From Marinobacter halotolerans (GTDB lineage: Bacteria; Pseudomonadota; Gammaproteobacteria; Pseudomonadales; Oleiphilaceae), in contig NZ_VMHP01000001.1 of NCBI RefSeq assembly GCF_008795985.1, positions 248,001 through 312,000 of the forward strand: a DNA stretch of 64,000 nt, read 5' to 3'. Each line of letters starts with the position of its first letter. Within the stretch, counting starts at the first letter, position 1. Both the position numbers and the translations under genes were made by a program. Below the pieces are notes generated by a model. That model ran no database searches. It was given only the letters and a program-made list of their open reading frames with translations, and was not told where the DNA came from. Shown piece after piece: positions 20,217 to 30,150 of this stretch.

Positions 20217-21098
20217 ATGAAACTGATCATTGTCAGCGGCCGCTCTGGTTCCGGTAAAAGTACAGTACTGCATGTACTCGAGGATCTGGGCTTTTACTGT
20301 ATCGACAATCTGCCCATCGGCCTGCTGGTTCCTCTGATCCAGGAGGCGACCGGGCAGTCATCCGGCGGCAGGCTGGCCAAAATGGCGGTCAGCATCGATG
20401 CCCGTAACCTCTCCGGCGAACTCAGCAACTTTGAAAGCCTCTACCACAGCCTGCAGCAGACCGGTGTGACAGTCGAGATCATCTACCTGGATGCGGACGA
20501 ACAATCCCTCCTCCAGCGTTTTCACGCCACACGCCGCAAACACCCTTTGAGCGATGACAGAACCTCCCTTCGGGAAGCCATTGGTAACGAAAAGCAGCTC
20601 CTGGAGCCCCTGTCCCGGCTGGCTGACCTTTATATCGAAACCACCGGCATGTCGATGTACGAGCTCCGCGACATGGTCAAACAGCGGGTTGCCGGTCGGC
20701 GGCAACAGGAACTGGCACTGCTGTTCCAGTCTTTCGGCTTCAAGCACGGGGTGCCTCTGGATTCGGATTTTGTGTTCGATGTCCGATGCCTGCCAAACCC
20801 CTATTGGGATACCGCCCTGCGGCGCTTCGTGGGCACGGATCAGCCGGTCATCGATTTTCTCGAAAAAGACCCGCTCAGCGGAAAAATGGTCGAAGATCTG
20901 ACCGGCTATCTGGAGAACTGGCTACCGGCCTTCGCCGACAGCAACCGGAGCTACATGACCATCTCCATCGGCTGCACCGGCGGCCAACACCGGTCGGTCT
21001 ATATCTGTGAACAGCTCAGCCGCTATTTCCAGGGCAAGTACAGCAACGTCCAGGTTCGCCACACCGAACTTCCGCATCTGCAAAGCCGGGAAACCTGA
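20217..21098 (+). CDS. rapZ: RNase adapter protein RapZ
   Basis: A 293-residue RapZ/YvcJ family protein. Walker A GRSGSGKST at 8-16; C-terminal domain with FDVRCLPNPYW and GCTGGQHRSVYI. In E. coli RapZ binds GlmZ/GlmY small RNAs and recruits RNase E to control GlmS; in other proteobacteria the target is unknown, though the gene stays in the rpoN-PTS cluster. Ends 4 nt before npr. Confidence 0.95.
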   Translation: MKLIIVSGRSGSGKSTVLHVLEDLGFYCIDNLPIGLLVPLIQEATGQSSGGRLAKMAVSIDARNLSGELSNFESLYHSLQQTGVTVEIIYLDADEQSLLQRFHATRRKHPLSDDRTSLREAIGNEKQLLEPLSRLADLYIETTGMSMYELRDMVKQRVAGRRQQELALLFQSFGFKHGVPLDSDFVFDVRCLPNPYWDTALRRFVGTDQPVIDFLEKDPLSGKMVEDLTGYLENWLPAFADSNRSYMTISIGCTGGQHRSVYICEQLSRYFQGKYSNVQVRHTELPHLQSRET

Positions 21099-21102
21099 TT
21101 CT

Positions 21103-21372
21103 ATGGTTCGCCGCACCATCACCATTATCAACAAGCTGGGGCTGCATGCCAGGGCCGCCGCCAAACTGGTCGCCACCGCCTCGGAGTACGAAAGCTCCGT
21201 GCACATCAGCCGCAACGGCAGGAAGGTAGATGCAAAAAGTATCATGCCCGTGATGATGCTGGCCGCCAGTCAGGGTGTGGAAGTAGAGCTGATTGCCGAA
21301 GGCAATGACGAAGACCGGGCAGTTGAAGCTCTGGCGGCCCTGATCAACGATTATTTTGGCGAAGGCGAATAG
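21103..21372 (+). CDS. ptsO: Nitrogen PTS phosphocarrier protein NPr
   Basis: An 89-residue HPr-like protein. The phospho-accepting His15 is in NKLGLHARAAAK, and the HPr segment DAKSIMPVMML has Ser46 at the position of the regulatory serine of HPr. The start at 21103 lies 4 nt after rapZ; a longer reading inside rapZ is spurious. PtsP (enzyme I-Ntr) is not in the window. Confidence 0.94.
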   Translation: MVRRTITIINKLGLHARAAAKLVATASEYESSVHISRNGRKVDAKSIMPVMMLAASQGVEVELIAEGNDEDRAVEALAALINDYFGEGE

Positions 21373-21438
21373 AGGCCGCGCACAGCGCTCTACGATATTC
21401 ACCTACAACTCTTTCTCACCAGGCCAGCCTAACTCCGC

Positions 21439-21444
21439 TATAAT
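21439..21444 (+). promoter_or_regulatory. -10 element for mgtE
   Basis: A perfect TATAAT lies 28 nt upstream of the mgtE ATG in the 100-bp gap after npr. No convincing -35 is seen 17 bp upstream (TCACCA). AACTC (21431) and GAGTT (21449) flank it as a small inverted repeat. Confidence 0.45.
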
Positions 21445-21472
21445 GCGAGAGTTTTCTGACTGCGGGTGCTCT

Positions 21473-22834
21473 ATGACCGATATCCTTGAAAAAAGCCAGG
21501 CTCGCCAACGCCTTCGCTCACTGAGCGAAGCGCTGGACAGTGGCGCGCTCAAGCAGGTCGCCCGTATCCTGAACGGGGGCCTGAGCCCCAGCGATATCGC
21601 CCACCTCCTGGAATCGTCGCCGCCGCGCCAGCGTGCTCTGCTGTGGAACCTGGTCGACAAACAGCTGGAAGGTGAAGTCCTCCAGTATCTGAACGATGAC
21701 ATCCGTAGTTACTTCCTGAGCCAGCTGAACGCCCAGGAACTGGCGGACATCATCGAGGACTTCGAGTCGGACGACCTGGCCGACCTTCTGCAGCAACTGC
21801 CGGATACGGTTATCCAGGAAGTCCTGGACACCATGGACGAGCAGGACCGGCAACGGGTTGAGGAAGTTCTCTCCTACCCGGAGGACACCGCCGGCGGCCT
21901 GATGAACACCGACACCATAACGGTGCGGCCGGACATCAGCATCGACGTGGTATTGCGTTACCTTCGAAGGCACCGGAACCTGCCCCCGATGACCGACAGT
22001 CTGATCGTGGTCAGCCGGCGGGACGAATTCATCGGTATGCTGCCAATCACCAAGATGCTGGTGTCAAATCCGGCGTCCACGGTGCGGGAAGTCATGGATA
22101 CGGATATTGAACCCATTCCCGTGACCCTGTCGGACAACAAGGTTGCGACCCTGTTCGAGCGCTACGACCTGATATCCGCACCGGTGGTGAGCGAAGAGGG
22201 CCGACTGCTAGGCCGGATTACGATCGATGACGTGGTTGACGTTATCCGGGAAGAATCCGACCACTCGCTGATGAGCATGGCGGGTCTGGACGAAGACGAA
22301 GATACCTTCGCGCCGATTCTGAAAACCACCCGCCGCCGTGCGATCTGGCTGGGTATCAATCTGTTGACAGCCTTTGCCGCGTCAGCGGTGATCGGCCTTT
22401 TCGAGGGCACCATCGAGAAGGTTGTGGCGCTGGCCGTGCTGATGCCAATCGTCGCCAGCATGGGCGGCATTGCCGGCAGCCAGACCCTGACCCTGGTCAT
22501 CCGGGGCATGGCCGTTGGCCAGATCAGCGGCGCCAACGTGGCCTGGCTGCTGAATCGTGAATTTGTGGCCGGGGCTCTGAATGGCCTTCTCTGGGCGCTG
22601 GTGGTCGCCACCGCCGCTTCATTCTGGTTCAGCGACCTGATGATCGGATTCATCATCGCTGCGGCACTGATCATCAATCTGGTTGCTGCCGCATTGGTGG
22701 GTACGGTGCTACCGCTGTTCCTCAAATCCCGCAATATTGACCCGGCGCTTGCAGGTAGTGTGATACTCACGACGGTGACTGACTGTGTTGGCTTTATGTC
22801 ATTTCTTGGTCTCGCCACGCTTGTGTATGCGTAA
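21473..22834 (+). CDS. mgtE: Magnesium transporter MgtE
   Basis: A 453-residue inner-membrane Mg2+ channel. Order: N-terminal MgtE domain (LSPSDIAHLLESSPPRQRALLW, YPEDTAGGLMNTD), two CBS domains (about 140-265) that sense cytoplasmic Mg2+, then a five-helix pore domain beginning near RRRAIWLGINLLTAF and containing PIVASMGGIAGSQTLTLVIRGMA. The start at 21473 matches family length; the upstream reading from 21356 overlaps npr. It is an addition between npr and yjgA relative to P. aeruginosa gene order. Confidence 0.95.
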   Translation: MTDILEKSQARQRLRSLSEALDSGALKQVARILNGGLSPSDIAHLLESSPPRQRALLWNLVDKQLEGEVLQYLNDDIRSYFLSQLNAQELADIIEDFESDDLADLLQQLPDTVIQEVLDTMDEQDRQRVEEVLSYPEDTAGGLMNTDTITVRPDISIDVVLRYLRRHRNLPPMTDSLIVVSRRDEFIGMLPITKMLVSNPASTVREVMDTDIEPIPVTLSDNKVATLFERYDLISAPVVSEEGRLLGRITIDDVVDVIREESDHSLMSMAGLDEDEDTFAPILKTTRRRAIWLGINLLTAFAASAVIGLFEGTIEKVVALAVLMPIVASMGGIAGSQTLTLVIRGMAVGQISGANVAWLLNREFVAGALNGLLWALVVATAASFWFSDLMIGFIIAAALIINLVAAALVGTVLPLFLKSRNIDPALAGSVILTTVTDCVGFMSFLGLATLVYA

Positions 22835-22855
22835 TCCGACAATCAGGCTCAATCT

Positions 22856-23392
22856 ATGACAGATCCTTACGATAATAACGACGCGCCGGAATACGACGGC
22901 CCCAGCAAATCCCAGCTAAAACGGGAAATGCAGGCACTGCAGGATCTGGGTAAGCGCATGCTGGACCTGAGCAACGATCAGCTCGACACCCTGCCAATCA
23001 GCAGCACGCTCCGGGCCGCCATTGAGGAATCCCGGCGTATCCGTCAGAACGAGGCCCGTCGCCGTCATCTTCAGTACATTGGCAAGGTGATTCGTCAGGA
23101 AGACGATCCGGAAGGGCTGTCCCGGCAGATAGACGCCTTCTACTCCGGCAGCGAAGAGCATACGCGGCGCCACCATCTGGCCGAACGCTGGCGCGACCGG
23201 ATGATAGAGGAAGGAGACAGTGCTGTTGGTGAATTTCTGGAATATTGCACCACGGCGGACATCCAGCACCTGCGAAATCTCGCGCGCAATGCCCGCCGGG
23301 ATACCCTGAAGGAAAAAACGACAGGCCAGCCCCGGAAACTTTTCCGCTACCTGCGTGAATGCATCGACGATGCTGAGTCCGCCCAGGACTGA
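22856..23392 (+). CDS. yjgA: DUF615 ribosome-associated protein YjgA (Darp)
   Basis: A 178-residue DUF615 protein associated with late 50S assembly in E. coli. Family segments PSKSQLKREMQALQDLGKRMLDLS and the C-terminal RKLFRYLRECI are present. It lies 21 nt downstream of mgtE and converges on the nitrilase-family gene with a 32-bp gap. Pseudomonads have tldD next to this gene and pmbA on its other side; both are missing here. Confidence 0.93.
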   Translation: MTDPYDNNDAPEYDGPSKSQLKREMQALQDLGKRMLDLSNDQLDTLPISSTLRAAIEESRRIRQNEARRRHLQYIGKVIRQEDDPEGLSRQIDAFYSGSEEHTRRHHLAERWRDRMIEEGDSAVGEFLEYCTTADIQHLRNLARNARRDTLKEKTTGQPRKLFRYLRECIDDAESAQD

Positions 23393-23424
23393 GACCAGCG
23401 TCCCGGCGGAATAACCGAGACTAA

Positions 23425-24285
23425 CTAGAGGCGCCGGTGTTCCCAGACCGGCATCCGGGTCCGGATTTCGTAAAGCCGCTCCATATCCAGCTCTGCCGTG
23501 ACAACGCCGGGCCCTTCATCAAGCTCAGTCAGCACTCTGCCCCATGGGTCTGCCACCAGGCTGTGGCCATAGGTGCGGCGGCGCTCACTGTTATGACCGC
23601 CCTGCCCTGGCGCCACCATCCATAGCTGATTCTCAATGGCACGAGCCCTGATGAGGGCATGCCAGTGGGCATCACCCGTATTCCAGGTAAAGGCGCTGGG
23701 CAGCGCAATCCATTCCGCCCCCTGTTCACGAAGCTTGCGGAACAGTTCCGGAAAACGCAGATCGTAGCAGACCGCCAGCCCCAGGCGGCCAGCCGGCGTA
23801 TCCAGCACCACAATGTCCTCCCCCGGCTCAAAGGTATCTGACTCCCGGTACTGGCCCTGGGCATCCTCTACCATCGCATCGAACAGGTGGATCTTGTCGT
23901 ATCGGGCGACCTGCTTGCCCTGATCGTCGAAAACCATGCAACAGGCTCGAACATGGTCCGGCACGCTGGACCCGTCGGGGCGGGCCGCAATCGGCAGCGA
24001 GCCACCGACAATCCAAAGCCCGAGTTTAGCGGCCTGCTCGGATAGAAACGTCTGGATAGGTGCGTCGGAACTGGCCTCCCTGAGACCGTATTCCAGCATC
24101 TTGCGCATGGATAGCACGGCGAAGTTTTCCGGCAGAACCGCAATCTTCGCTCCCATGTCCGCCGCCTGCCCCAAAAGGCGCTCCGCTTCCGCGAAGTTCT
24201 GGCCGATATCATGGCCGCTCACCATCTGAACTGCGGCAACCCGGTTTGGTTGAACAGAAACACTTGCCCTTCTGACTTCTGGCAT
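23425..24285 (-). CDS. Carbon-nitrogen hydrolase (nitrilase superfamily, Nit1-like)
   Basis: A 286-residue nitrilase-fold amidase. The Glu-Lys-Cys triad is visible: Glu in AVLPENFAV, Lys in YDKIHLFD, Cys in GLAVCYDLRFPELF. It is similar in plan to the Nit1/NitFhit group, some of which are deaminated-glutathione amidases; the substrate here is unproven. The start at 24285 has a strong AAAGGAGG site. It lies just downstream of yhdP, as in P. aeruginosa, and may be co-transcribed with it. Confidence 0.88.
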   Translation of the reverse strand: MPEVRRASVSVQPNRVAAVQMVSGHDIGQNFAEAERLLGQAADMGAKIAVLPENFAVLSMRKMLEYGLREASSDAPIQTFLSEQAAKLGLWIVGGSLPIAARPDGSSVPDHVRACCMVFDDQGKQVARYDKIHLFDAMVEDAQGQYRESDTFEPGEDIVVLDTPAGRLGLAVCYDLRFPELFRKLREQGAEWIALPSAFTWNTGDAHWHALIRARAIENQLWMVAPGQGGHNSERRRTYGHSLVADPWGRVLTELDEGPGVVTAELDMERLYEIRTRMPVWEHRRL

Positions 24286-24303
24286 GAACTGCCTCCTTTA
24301 CCC

Positions 24304-27300
24304 TTATTGACCGGCGTCGAAAACCCGCTTTAGCGCAACGTCCGGATTGTCCCACGAGCCTCCCACACTATAGGTGGCACTGGTCAGTTTACTCAACGGG
24401 TCACCCAGTACTTTATCCAGCACGAAGAGTGCACCACCGATCGGCGCACCCGCCCCCAACAGGACGGCAGCCAGCGGAAGGTTCTGGGTCAATGGCAACA
24501 CCACGACCATGTTCATGTCCAGGGTTTCCTCAGCCAGATCGGTGGTGCCGCTGAACTTGAACGCGCCGGAGGGACCCACAATCTGGAGTTCGGGATCGAG
24601 CGTTAGAACCCCGCTGTCGAGTCTGGCCTTGCCCGAAATAGCGTCAAAAGCGACTCCGGCCTCGTAGAGATCGGAAAAATCCAGCTTCAGCCGGCGCCAG
24701 AGCGTATCGGAGTTCAACAGGTTAAAGATCCTGAACAGTTGCGCGGTGTTGTTGCCTTCCAGAATGACGCCTTCATCAAAACGTACTCTGGCTGTTCCGT
24801 CCAGATCGGCCACGGCGAATTGATCCGGTCGGCCCGGCCAGTCCAGATCAAGTTCGATCACTGTTTTCTTGTTCCTGAACGGAATCTCTGTCGCAAACAG
24901 CGCGCCGAGGTCCGCCAGTGAACCGCCGCTGAGATTGCCGTTGAAGCCGGTTCGAACCTCTTCCCCGGCAATGCGCCAGTTCAGAGCACCTTCCAGTAGC
25001 AGGGATTTCAGTTCCCCCGAGATATTCTCCACGGCCAATTGACTGCCTTCCGGTCTTATCCCGAACGACCAGATACCGGCGTCTTCCTCGTTGATCTTCA
25101 GATCCGCAATCCGAACGTTAATGTCCGGCCAGCGATCAAAATCCAGTTCCCGGAAGGCCTGCGCCGATACATCCGGCGACGAAACGTCTTCATCTGCCTG
25201 ATCCTCATCCCGGGACAGCTGGAGCCTCTCAAGATCGACAATGACCGGCCCGTCTTCCTTGGGCCAGGTGGTCATTCCCCGGACCCAGTCTGCCGTCACG
25301 CTGACAAGCCAGCTATCCGAGCCGTTGACCGCCTCAACCAGAATATCCTGGAAGCGCCGGTCAGCAAGGCGAAGATCCTTCACCTGCACATCCACCCGGC
25401 CGGGCTGCCAGTCGACATCTAGGTTCATCTTTTGCTGCCAGTCGACAAAAAGTCCGAGGCCACTCTGGCGGGCAGGATCAATGGTAATATTCAGTGGCGC
25501 CGGAATCCCGGCGGTCTTGCCCAGGGGTTCGGGCCAGTCAACGGTGACGCCGGTCAGATCCGACCCCATTCGTAAAACCGGATCCTTGCCTTCCTGCAGC
25601 TCCAGCAGGGCCTCGTACGTGAGCCCACCGCTCACGCCGGGCGTGGCCATTTCATCCAGTCCGAAACGGGCCCGAAGTTGTTCCACCGTCACCCTGCCAG
25701 TCTGTCGCAAGACCAACCCGCTGCCGGAACGGCTTTCCCTGAACCAGACCGATACCGGGTTATCCAGAAAACGGGCACTGAGCGGCGCATCGGAAAATCC
25801 CGTGTCAGTGTCGTAGACAAGTTCTCCGGACAGATCCGTCCACTGCAGGTCGGCCGCGGGGAAGGTCACCGAGGCGGATTCCGCCCTGACAAACGCCCGA
25901 ACGTCCGGCGCCTGCTCCGAATCCAGGGCAATACCCAGCTCAAGATCCAGATAGAACTGACCCTCAACGTTGACCTGATCGCTCGCCTCACCTGCCATGC
26001 CCCCAAGTGGTGTGCGATCTATCCAGTAGGCCAGGGCGTCGCCGGTGACCGGCGCGGCGACGTTAACGTACACCATCGTGCTTTCGAGCGTGTCTTCGTC
26101 AGGTTCACCGCCGCCGGGCATCACCCGGACCTGACCCGGCCGGAGCTCGAGACCGCCAGTCTGGGCGGATTCGAGATCAATACGGGTGCGACCTTCATGA
26201 ACAAAGACGCTGCCTTTGGCCCCGGTAACCTCGGGCCAGCGTTCGTCGTACTGCACGGTCGAATTCTCGAAGGCGTAAACCATGGATGACACAAACGACC
26301 CCGGCGGCGAGCCGCTGCCGACCTGGCCGTGGCCGAAATAGGTTCCCTGAACAATATCCGCTTCCGTGATGGAGGTTGTCAGCCAGCTATACAGACCGGG
26401 ATTAACCAGATGGACGGGTACAAACTCCGCCAGCATGCTGGCATTGCCATTCTCCACTCCGACCCTCAGACCCAGGACATCCTCACCGCCGGAAACCAGT
26501 TTCAGGTCAAACGCGCCGGTGAGGCTCGCAGCCGGCCCGAAATCCATGGCAATGTCATCGGAAAAAACCCGTGTGACATCGCCGTCCAGTTGCCAGGCGA
26601 CGTCGGCGCTCAGATTGCGCAACTCCCAGAGCCCATTGAACAGGGAGGGGAACCCCAGCGTGACGGCAGCGGAATCGGCCCGGACAACACCTCCACTCCT
26701 GTTCACGACCAGCTTCCCGTCAAGGCCACGCACCGCGGGCGCACCCTGGTAAGCCGCCACATTGACGTCGCTCAGATCCGCGCTCAGCCGAAACCCTTCA
26801 CTGTCGTTCGAAGGCATTCTGAGAAGCAGATTGTTGAGGGTGCCACCGGGCTTGTAATCATCCAGCGCCCGGGCGAGGCGGTCGGGAAGAATGCCGAGAC
26901 CACGGAGCAGGCCCCTGACAGGGGCAACGGGAAAACCGTTTGCAACCAGCAAGCTGGCTTCGTCCCCGGATTCAAACCGCAGGTCAAATCCGGGCACGGC
27001 AACACCATTCCAGCGCCATCTCAGGTCGTTCAGGTGGAACTGGTTTCCGTTACGGCGCCAGCCGAATCTGGCCTGAATGTTCTCCAGTGGTGCCAGGGAT
27101 TCCTGGCCAACGCCCAGTTGAAGGTAGGGTGTCTTCAGATTGCCGGTAGCCTGCCTGAGTAGGCCATCACGGAAGGTGAGCCAGACCTGCCCCCCAATAT
27201 CAAAGCCTTCGGCACGAATGCCCTTCCAGGCGTATTCCTGCACTATGCCGTCAAACAGGCGCCCGGAATTGATGTCTCCGTAGAACTGGCCGGTAAAGTC

Positions 27301-28011
27301 ACCGCTAAAAAAATGCCGGCCAGCCAGCCTGAAGCTTGCCAACTGCTCGGCAGTGCCGGGGCGCATCGCCCGACCTGACGCATAGAACAGGCCCTTTCGG
27401 TACACCAGATCAAGCTGGGGAATCTCCACCTGCCGCAATTGCCCGCGGCTGTCCCGCAGTCCCAGCGAGACACGGGTAATACGAACCGAGGGGTCTGATA
27501 GCCATTGGCCGGCCAGCGCGATCCATTGCTCAAGGTCGTTGGCGACCGGTTCGGGCAGATCCGCCCCTTCCACCTTGATCTCGCCCCTCGGCGTCTGGTT
27601 GATCACCAGTTCCAGCCGGTTGGCGTCGAAATCAGAAAAGACAATCCGGAAGCGCATCAGTGACGCCAGAAAATCCAGGCCAACCCGCAGGCTCTGAAGC
27701 GAGGCGACCACTTCCTCACTGTCGGCTTCCGCCCGGATCTCAAGATCCCTGGCAATCACGGTGGGGTTGAGCCAATCCCAACGTGAAGAAAGCGAGCCAA
27801 TCCGCACGTCATGCTTTAGACGCTCGGACAGCAACTGCTCTATTTGCGGGCGATAGTCGTTGATACTCTGGGTAAGTTGCCGACCCAGGCCGGCGTATAG
27901 TGCGGCCAGGACAAGCACAGCAAGCAGCAACCACCAGACAAGGTTGGCCAGTTTCAGCAGAAACCTCAGGGCGGTTCCTTTTGGCTTTTCGGCATTTTCT
28001 GGTGCGTTCAT
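24304..28011 (-). CDS. yhdP: YhdP family (AsmA-like) phospholipid transport protein
   Basis: A 1235-residue AsmA-superfamily protein with one N-terminal transmembrane helix (about residues 14-45, around LVWWLLLAVLVLAALYAGLG) and a very long periplasmic beta-rich domain (DUF3971) ending in the AsmA-like C-terminal segment (LDLDWPGRPDQFAVADLDGTARVRF, SGAFKFSGTTDLAEETLDMNMVVVLPL). YhdP, TamB and YdbH are thought to form hydrophobic bridges for phospholipid movement to the outer membrane. Length is near the usual 1,250. It sits between rng and the nitrilase-family gene. Confidence 0.93.
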   Translation of the reverse strand: MNAPENAEKPKGTALRFLLKLANLVWWLLLAVLVLAALYAGLGRQLTQSINDYRPQIEQLLSERLKHDVRIGSLSSRWDWLNPTVIARDLEIRAEADSEEVVASLQSLRVGLDFLASLMRFRIVFSDFDANRLELVINQTPRGEIKVEGADLPEPVANDLEQWIALAGQWLSDPSVRITRVSLGLRDSRGQLRQVEIPQLDLVYRKGLFYASGRAMRPGTAEQLASFRLAGRHFFSGDFTGQFYGDINSGRLFDGIVQEYAWKGIRAEGFDIGGQVWLTFRDGLLRQATGNLKTPYLQLGVGQESLAPLENIQARFGWRRNGNQFHLNDLRWRWNGVAVPGFDLRFESGDEASLLVANGFPVAPVRGLLRGLGILPDRLARALDDYKPGGTLNNLLLRMPSNDSEGFRLSADLSDVNVAAYQGAPAVRGLDGKLVVNRSGGVVRADSAAVTLGFPSLFNGLWELRNLSADVAWQLDGDVTRVFSDDIAMDFGPAASLTGAFDLKLVSGGEDVLGLRVGVENGNASMLAEFVPVHLVNPGLYSWLTTSITEADIVQGTYFGHGQVGSGSPPGSFVSSMVYAFENSTVQYDERWPEVTGAKGSVFVHEGRTRIDLESAQTGGLELRPGQVRVMPGGGEPDEDTLESTMVYVNVAAPVTGDALAYWIDRTPLGGMAGEASDQVNVEGQFYLDLELGIALDSEQAPDVRAFVRAESASVTFPAADLQWTDLSGELVYDTDTGFSDAPLSARFLDNPVSVWFRESRSGSGLVLRQTGRVTVEQLRARFGLDEMATPGVSGGLTYEALLELQEGKDPVLRMGSDLTGVTVDWPEPLGKTAGIPAPLNITIDPARQSGLGLFVDWQQKMNLDVDWQPGRVDVQVKDLRLADRRFQDILVEAVNGSDSWLVSVTADWVRGMTTWPKEDGPVIVDLERLQLSRDEDQADEDVSSPDVSAQAFRELDFDRWPDINVRIADLKINEEDAGIWSFGIRPEGSQLAVENISGELKSLLLEGALNWRIAGEEVRTGFNGNLSGGSLADLGALFATEIPFRNKKTVIELDLDWPGRPDQFAVADLDGTARVRFDEGVILEGNNTAQLFRIFNLLNSDTLWRRLKLDFSDLYEAGVAFDAISGKARLDSGVLTLDPELQIVGPSGAFKFSGTTDLAEETLDMNMVVVLPLTQNLPLAAVLLGAGAPIGGALFVLDKVLGDPLSKLTSATYSVGGSWDNPDVALKRVFDAGQ

Positions 28012-28063
28012 CGGGAGTCGCCGCGGCCGTTAGCGCGCCAGGCCAATGGGGTTGAGGAGGGAG

Positions 28064-29545
28064 CTAGAGTAGAACCACATCGTATTGCTCCTGACTGTAA
28101 AAGGGTTCAACCTGAAAACGGATCGCTTTGCGGATGAAGGTTTCAAGATCAGCCACATTGTCCGACTCCTCGTCCAGCAGACGGTCTACCACGCTCTGGG
28201 ACGCCATCACCAGATAGCTCTCTGCGTCGTAGGCTCGATTAACCCTGAGGATTTCTCGGAAGATCTCGTAACAGACGGTCTCGCTGGTCTTCAGGAAACC
28301 CCGGCCGTCACAGATCGGACAGGGTTCGCACAGGACCTGCCCCAGGCTCTCGGTGGTCCGCTTTCGGGTCATTTCCACCAGACCCAGCTCTGACACGCCG
28401 GTAATCTTGGTTTTGGCGTGGTCCCGCTCCAGCATCTTTTCCAGCATGCGATGAACCTGCCGCTGGTGCTCCGGGTCTTCCATGTCGATGAAATCGATAA
28501 TGATGATGCCGCCCAGATTACGCAAACGGAGTTGGCGGCTGATGGAACGGGCGGCCTCAAGGTTGGTCTTGAAAATGGTTTCCTCAAGGTTCCGGTGACC
28601 CACGAACGCGCCCGTGTTGATATCGATGGTGGTCATGGCTTCGGTCTGGTCGATGATCACATAACCGCCGGATTTCAACTGAACCTTGCGGCTAAGGGCC
28701 TTCTGGATCTCGTCTTCCACGGAATAGAGATCAAACAGCGGCCGCTCGCCGGGATAATATTCCACCTTGTCCGCGAACTCGGTGACAAACTCTTCCACGA
28801 ATTCCAGTACCCGCTGATGACTTTCCTTGCTGTCGATCCTCACCTTTTCAGTCTGTGGGCGGATCAGGTCGCGGATAGTCCGGATGAAAAGCGGCAGATC
28901 CTGATACACCACCGCCGGCGCCTGACTGCGACTGATGCGGTCCTCAATGGCCTGGCTCAGGCGATGCAGATACTTCATATCGCCAATCAGGTCTTCCGCC
29001 GAAGCGGCTTCGGCGGCGGTTCTGATGATATAGCCCCCGCTGACTTCGGTGTCTTTCGCCGCACCTTCCTCAATCAGAGACTTCAGACGCGCCCGCTCGC
29101 CCTCGTCCTCGATGCGTTGGGATATACCCACGTGAGTGACGCCCGGCATGAACACCAGGTACCGCGAAGGAATGGAAAGCTGAGTCGTCAGGCGGGCGCC
29201 TTTGGTGCCGATGGGGTCCTTGGTCACCTGAACCACCAGTGACTGCCCCTCCCGCAACAGGGTCCGGATATCGGGCACGGTCTTGGGGCCGTCAGTCGGC
29301 CCCTCCATCGTTTTCTGGTCGGTTACCACGTCCGATGCATGGATAAAGGCCGCACGCTCCAGGCCGATATCAACGAAGGCGGCCTCCATACCCGGAAGAA
29401 CCCGCACCACTTTGCCCTTGTAGATGTTGCCGACATTGCCTTTCCGGCTGGTACGCTCAATGTACGCTTCCTGAAGCATACCGTTTTCAACCAGTGCCAC
29501 GCGGGTCTCGACCGGTGTAACGTTGATCAGTATTTCTTCACTCAT
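28064..29545 (-). CDS. rng: Ribonuclease G
   Basis: A 493-residue RNase E/G family endoribonuclease for 16S rRNA 5' maturation and mRNA decay. S1 domain near 35-125 (GNVGNIYKGKVVRVLPGMEAAFVDIG), DNase-I-like catalytic region with DQTEAMTTIDINTGAF and IIIIDFIDME, and the zinc-link CEPCPICDGRG. It lacks the long C-terminal scaffold of RNase E. Overlaps maf by 8 nt, in the mreBCD-maf-rng order. Confidence 0.96.
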   Translation of the reverse strand: MSEEILINVTPVETRVALVENGMLQEAYIERTSRKGNVGNIYKGKVVRVLPGMEAAFVDIGLERAAFIHASDVVTDQKTMEGPTDGPKTVPDIRTLLREGQSLVVQVTKDPIGTKGARLTTQLSIPSRYLVFMPGVTHVGISQRIEDEGERARLKSLIEEGAAKDTEVSGGYIIRTAAEAASAEDLIGDMKYLHRLSQAIEDRISRSQAPAVVYQDLPLFIRTIRDLIRPQTEKVRIDSKESHQRVLEFVEEFVTEFADKVEYYPGERPLFDLYSVEDEIQKALSRKVQLKSGGYVIIDQTEAMTTIDINTGAFVGHRNLEETIFKTNLEAARSISRQLRLRNLGGIIIIDFIDMEDPEHQRQVHRMLEKMLERDHAKTKITGVSELGLVEMTRKRTTESLGQVLCEPCPICDGRGFLKTSETVCYEIFREILRVNRAYDAESYLVMASQSVVDRLLDEESDNVADLETFIRKAIRFQVEPFYSQEQYDVVLL

Positions 29546-30143
29546 TAAGGCTCTCCTGCCCTGATTGCCAGGTTGTCCAGACCGGGTACCCCGCCTGCGC
29601 CAGAAGATCGGCGGTCTCGCGCAGCGGCAAACCCACGACAGCGCTGTAGCTACCCTGCAGACTCTCTACAAAAATACCACCGAGGCCCTGAATCCCATAA
29701 CTGCCTGCTTTATCCATAGGCTCGCCAGTTCGCACATAGGCAGAGATTTCATCGGGTCGCAGTGCACGAAAGGTGACATCGGTTGTAACCACGCACGACT
29801 GGGCATAGCCATCCACCACCACCGCAACGGCGGTCATCACCTGATGGGTGCGGCCCGACAGGGACCGGAGTGTTTCCGCCGCCTCTTCTCCGGTGGCAGG
29901 CTTGCCAAGAATACGATCACCCAGGACAACGGAGGTGTCGGACCCCAGAACGAGGGCATCCGGAGCGCCCCGTCCGACAGCCAGGGCCTTTTCCTGTGCC
30001 AGCCGCAACACGTAATCAGAAGGCCTTTCGACCGGCCCAGGGGTTTCGTCGATGTCGGCCGGACGGGTGTCAAAGCTGACGCCCATCTGCCGAAGCAACT
30101 CCGCGCGCCGGGGCGAGGCTGATGCCAGAATAATGGAGCGCAT
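29538..30143 (-). CDS. maf: Maf family nucleotide pyrophosphatase
   Basis: A 201-residue Maf/HAM1-like protein. Seen: SASPRRAELL, PGPVERPSDYVLRLAQEKA, GSDTSVVLGDRILGKP and DKAGSYGIQGLGG. The YhdE-type subgroup hydrolyses dTTP/UTP; the GSYGIQG segment fits it. Start at 30143 (MRSIILASASPRR); the longer reading to 30212 overlaps mreD. Placed between mreD (7-nt gap) and rng. Confidence 0.93.
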   Translation of the reverse strand: MRSIILASASPRRAELLRQMGVSFDTRPADIDETPGPVERPSDYVLRLAQEKALAVGRGAPDALVLGSDTSVVLGDRILGKPATGEEAAETLRSLSGRTHQVMTAVAVVVDGYAQSCVVTTDVTFRALRPDEISAYVRTGEPMDKAGSYGIQGLGGIFVESLQGSYSAVVGLPLRETADLLAQAGYPVWTTWQSGQESLNE

Positions 30144-30150
30144 GGGCAGC

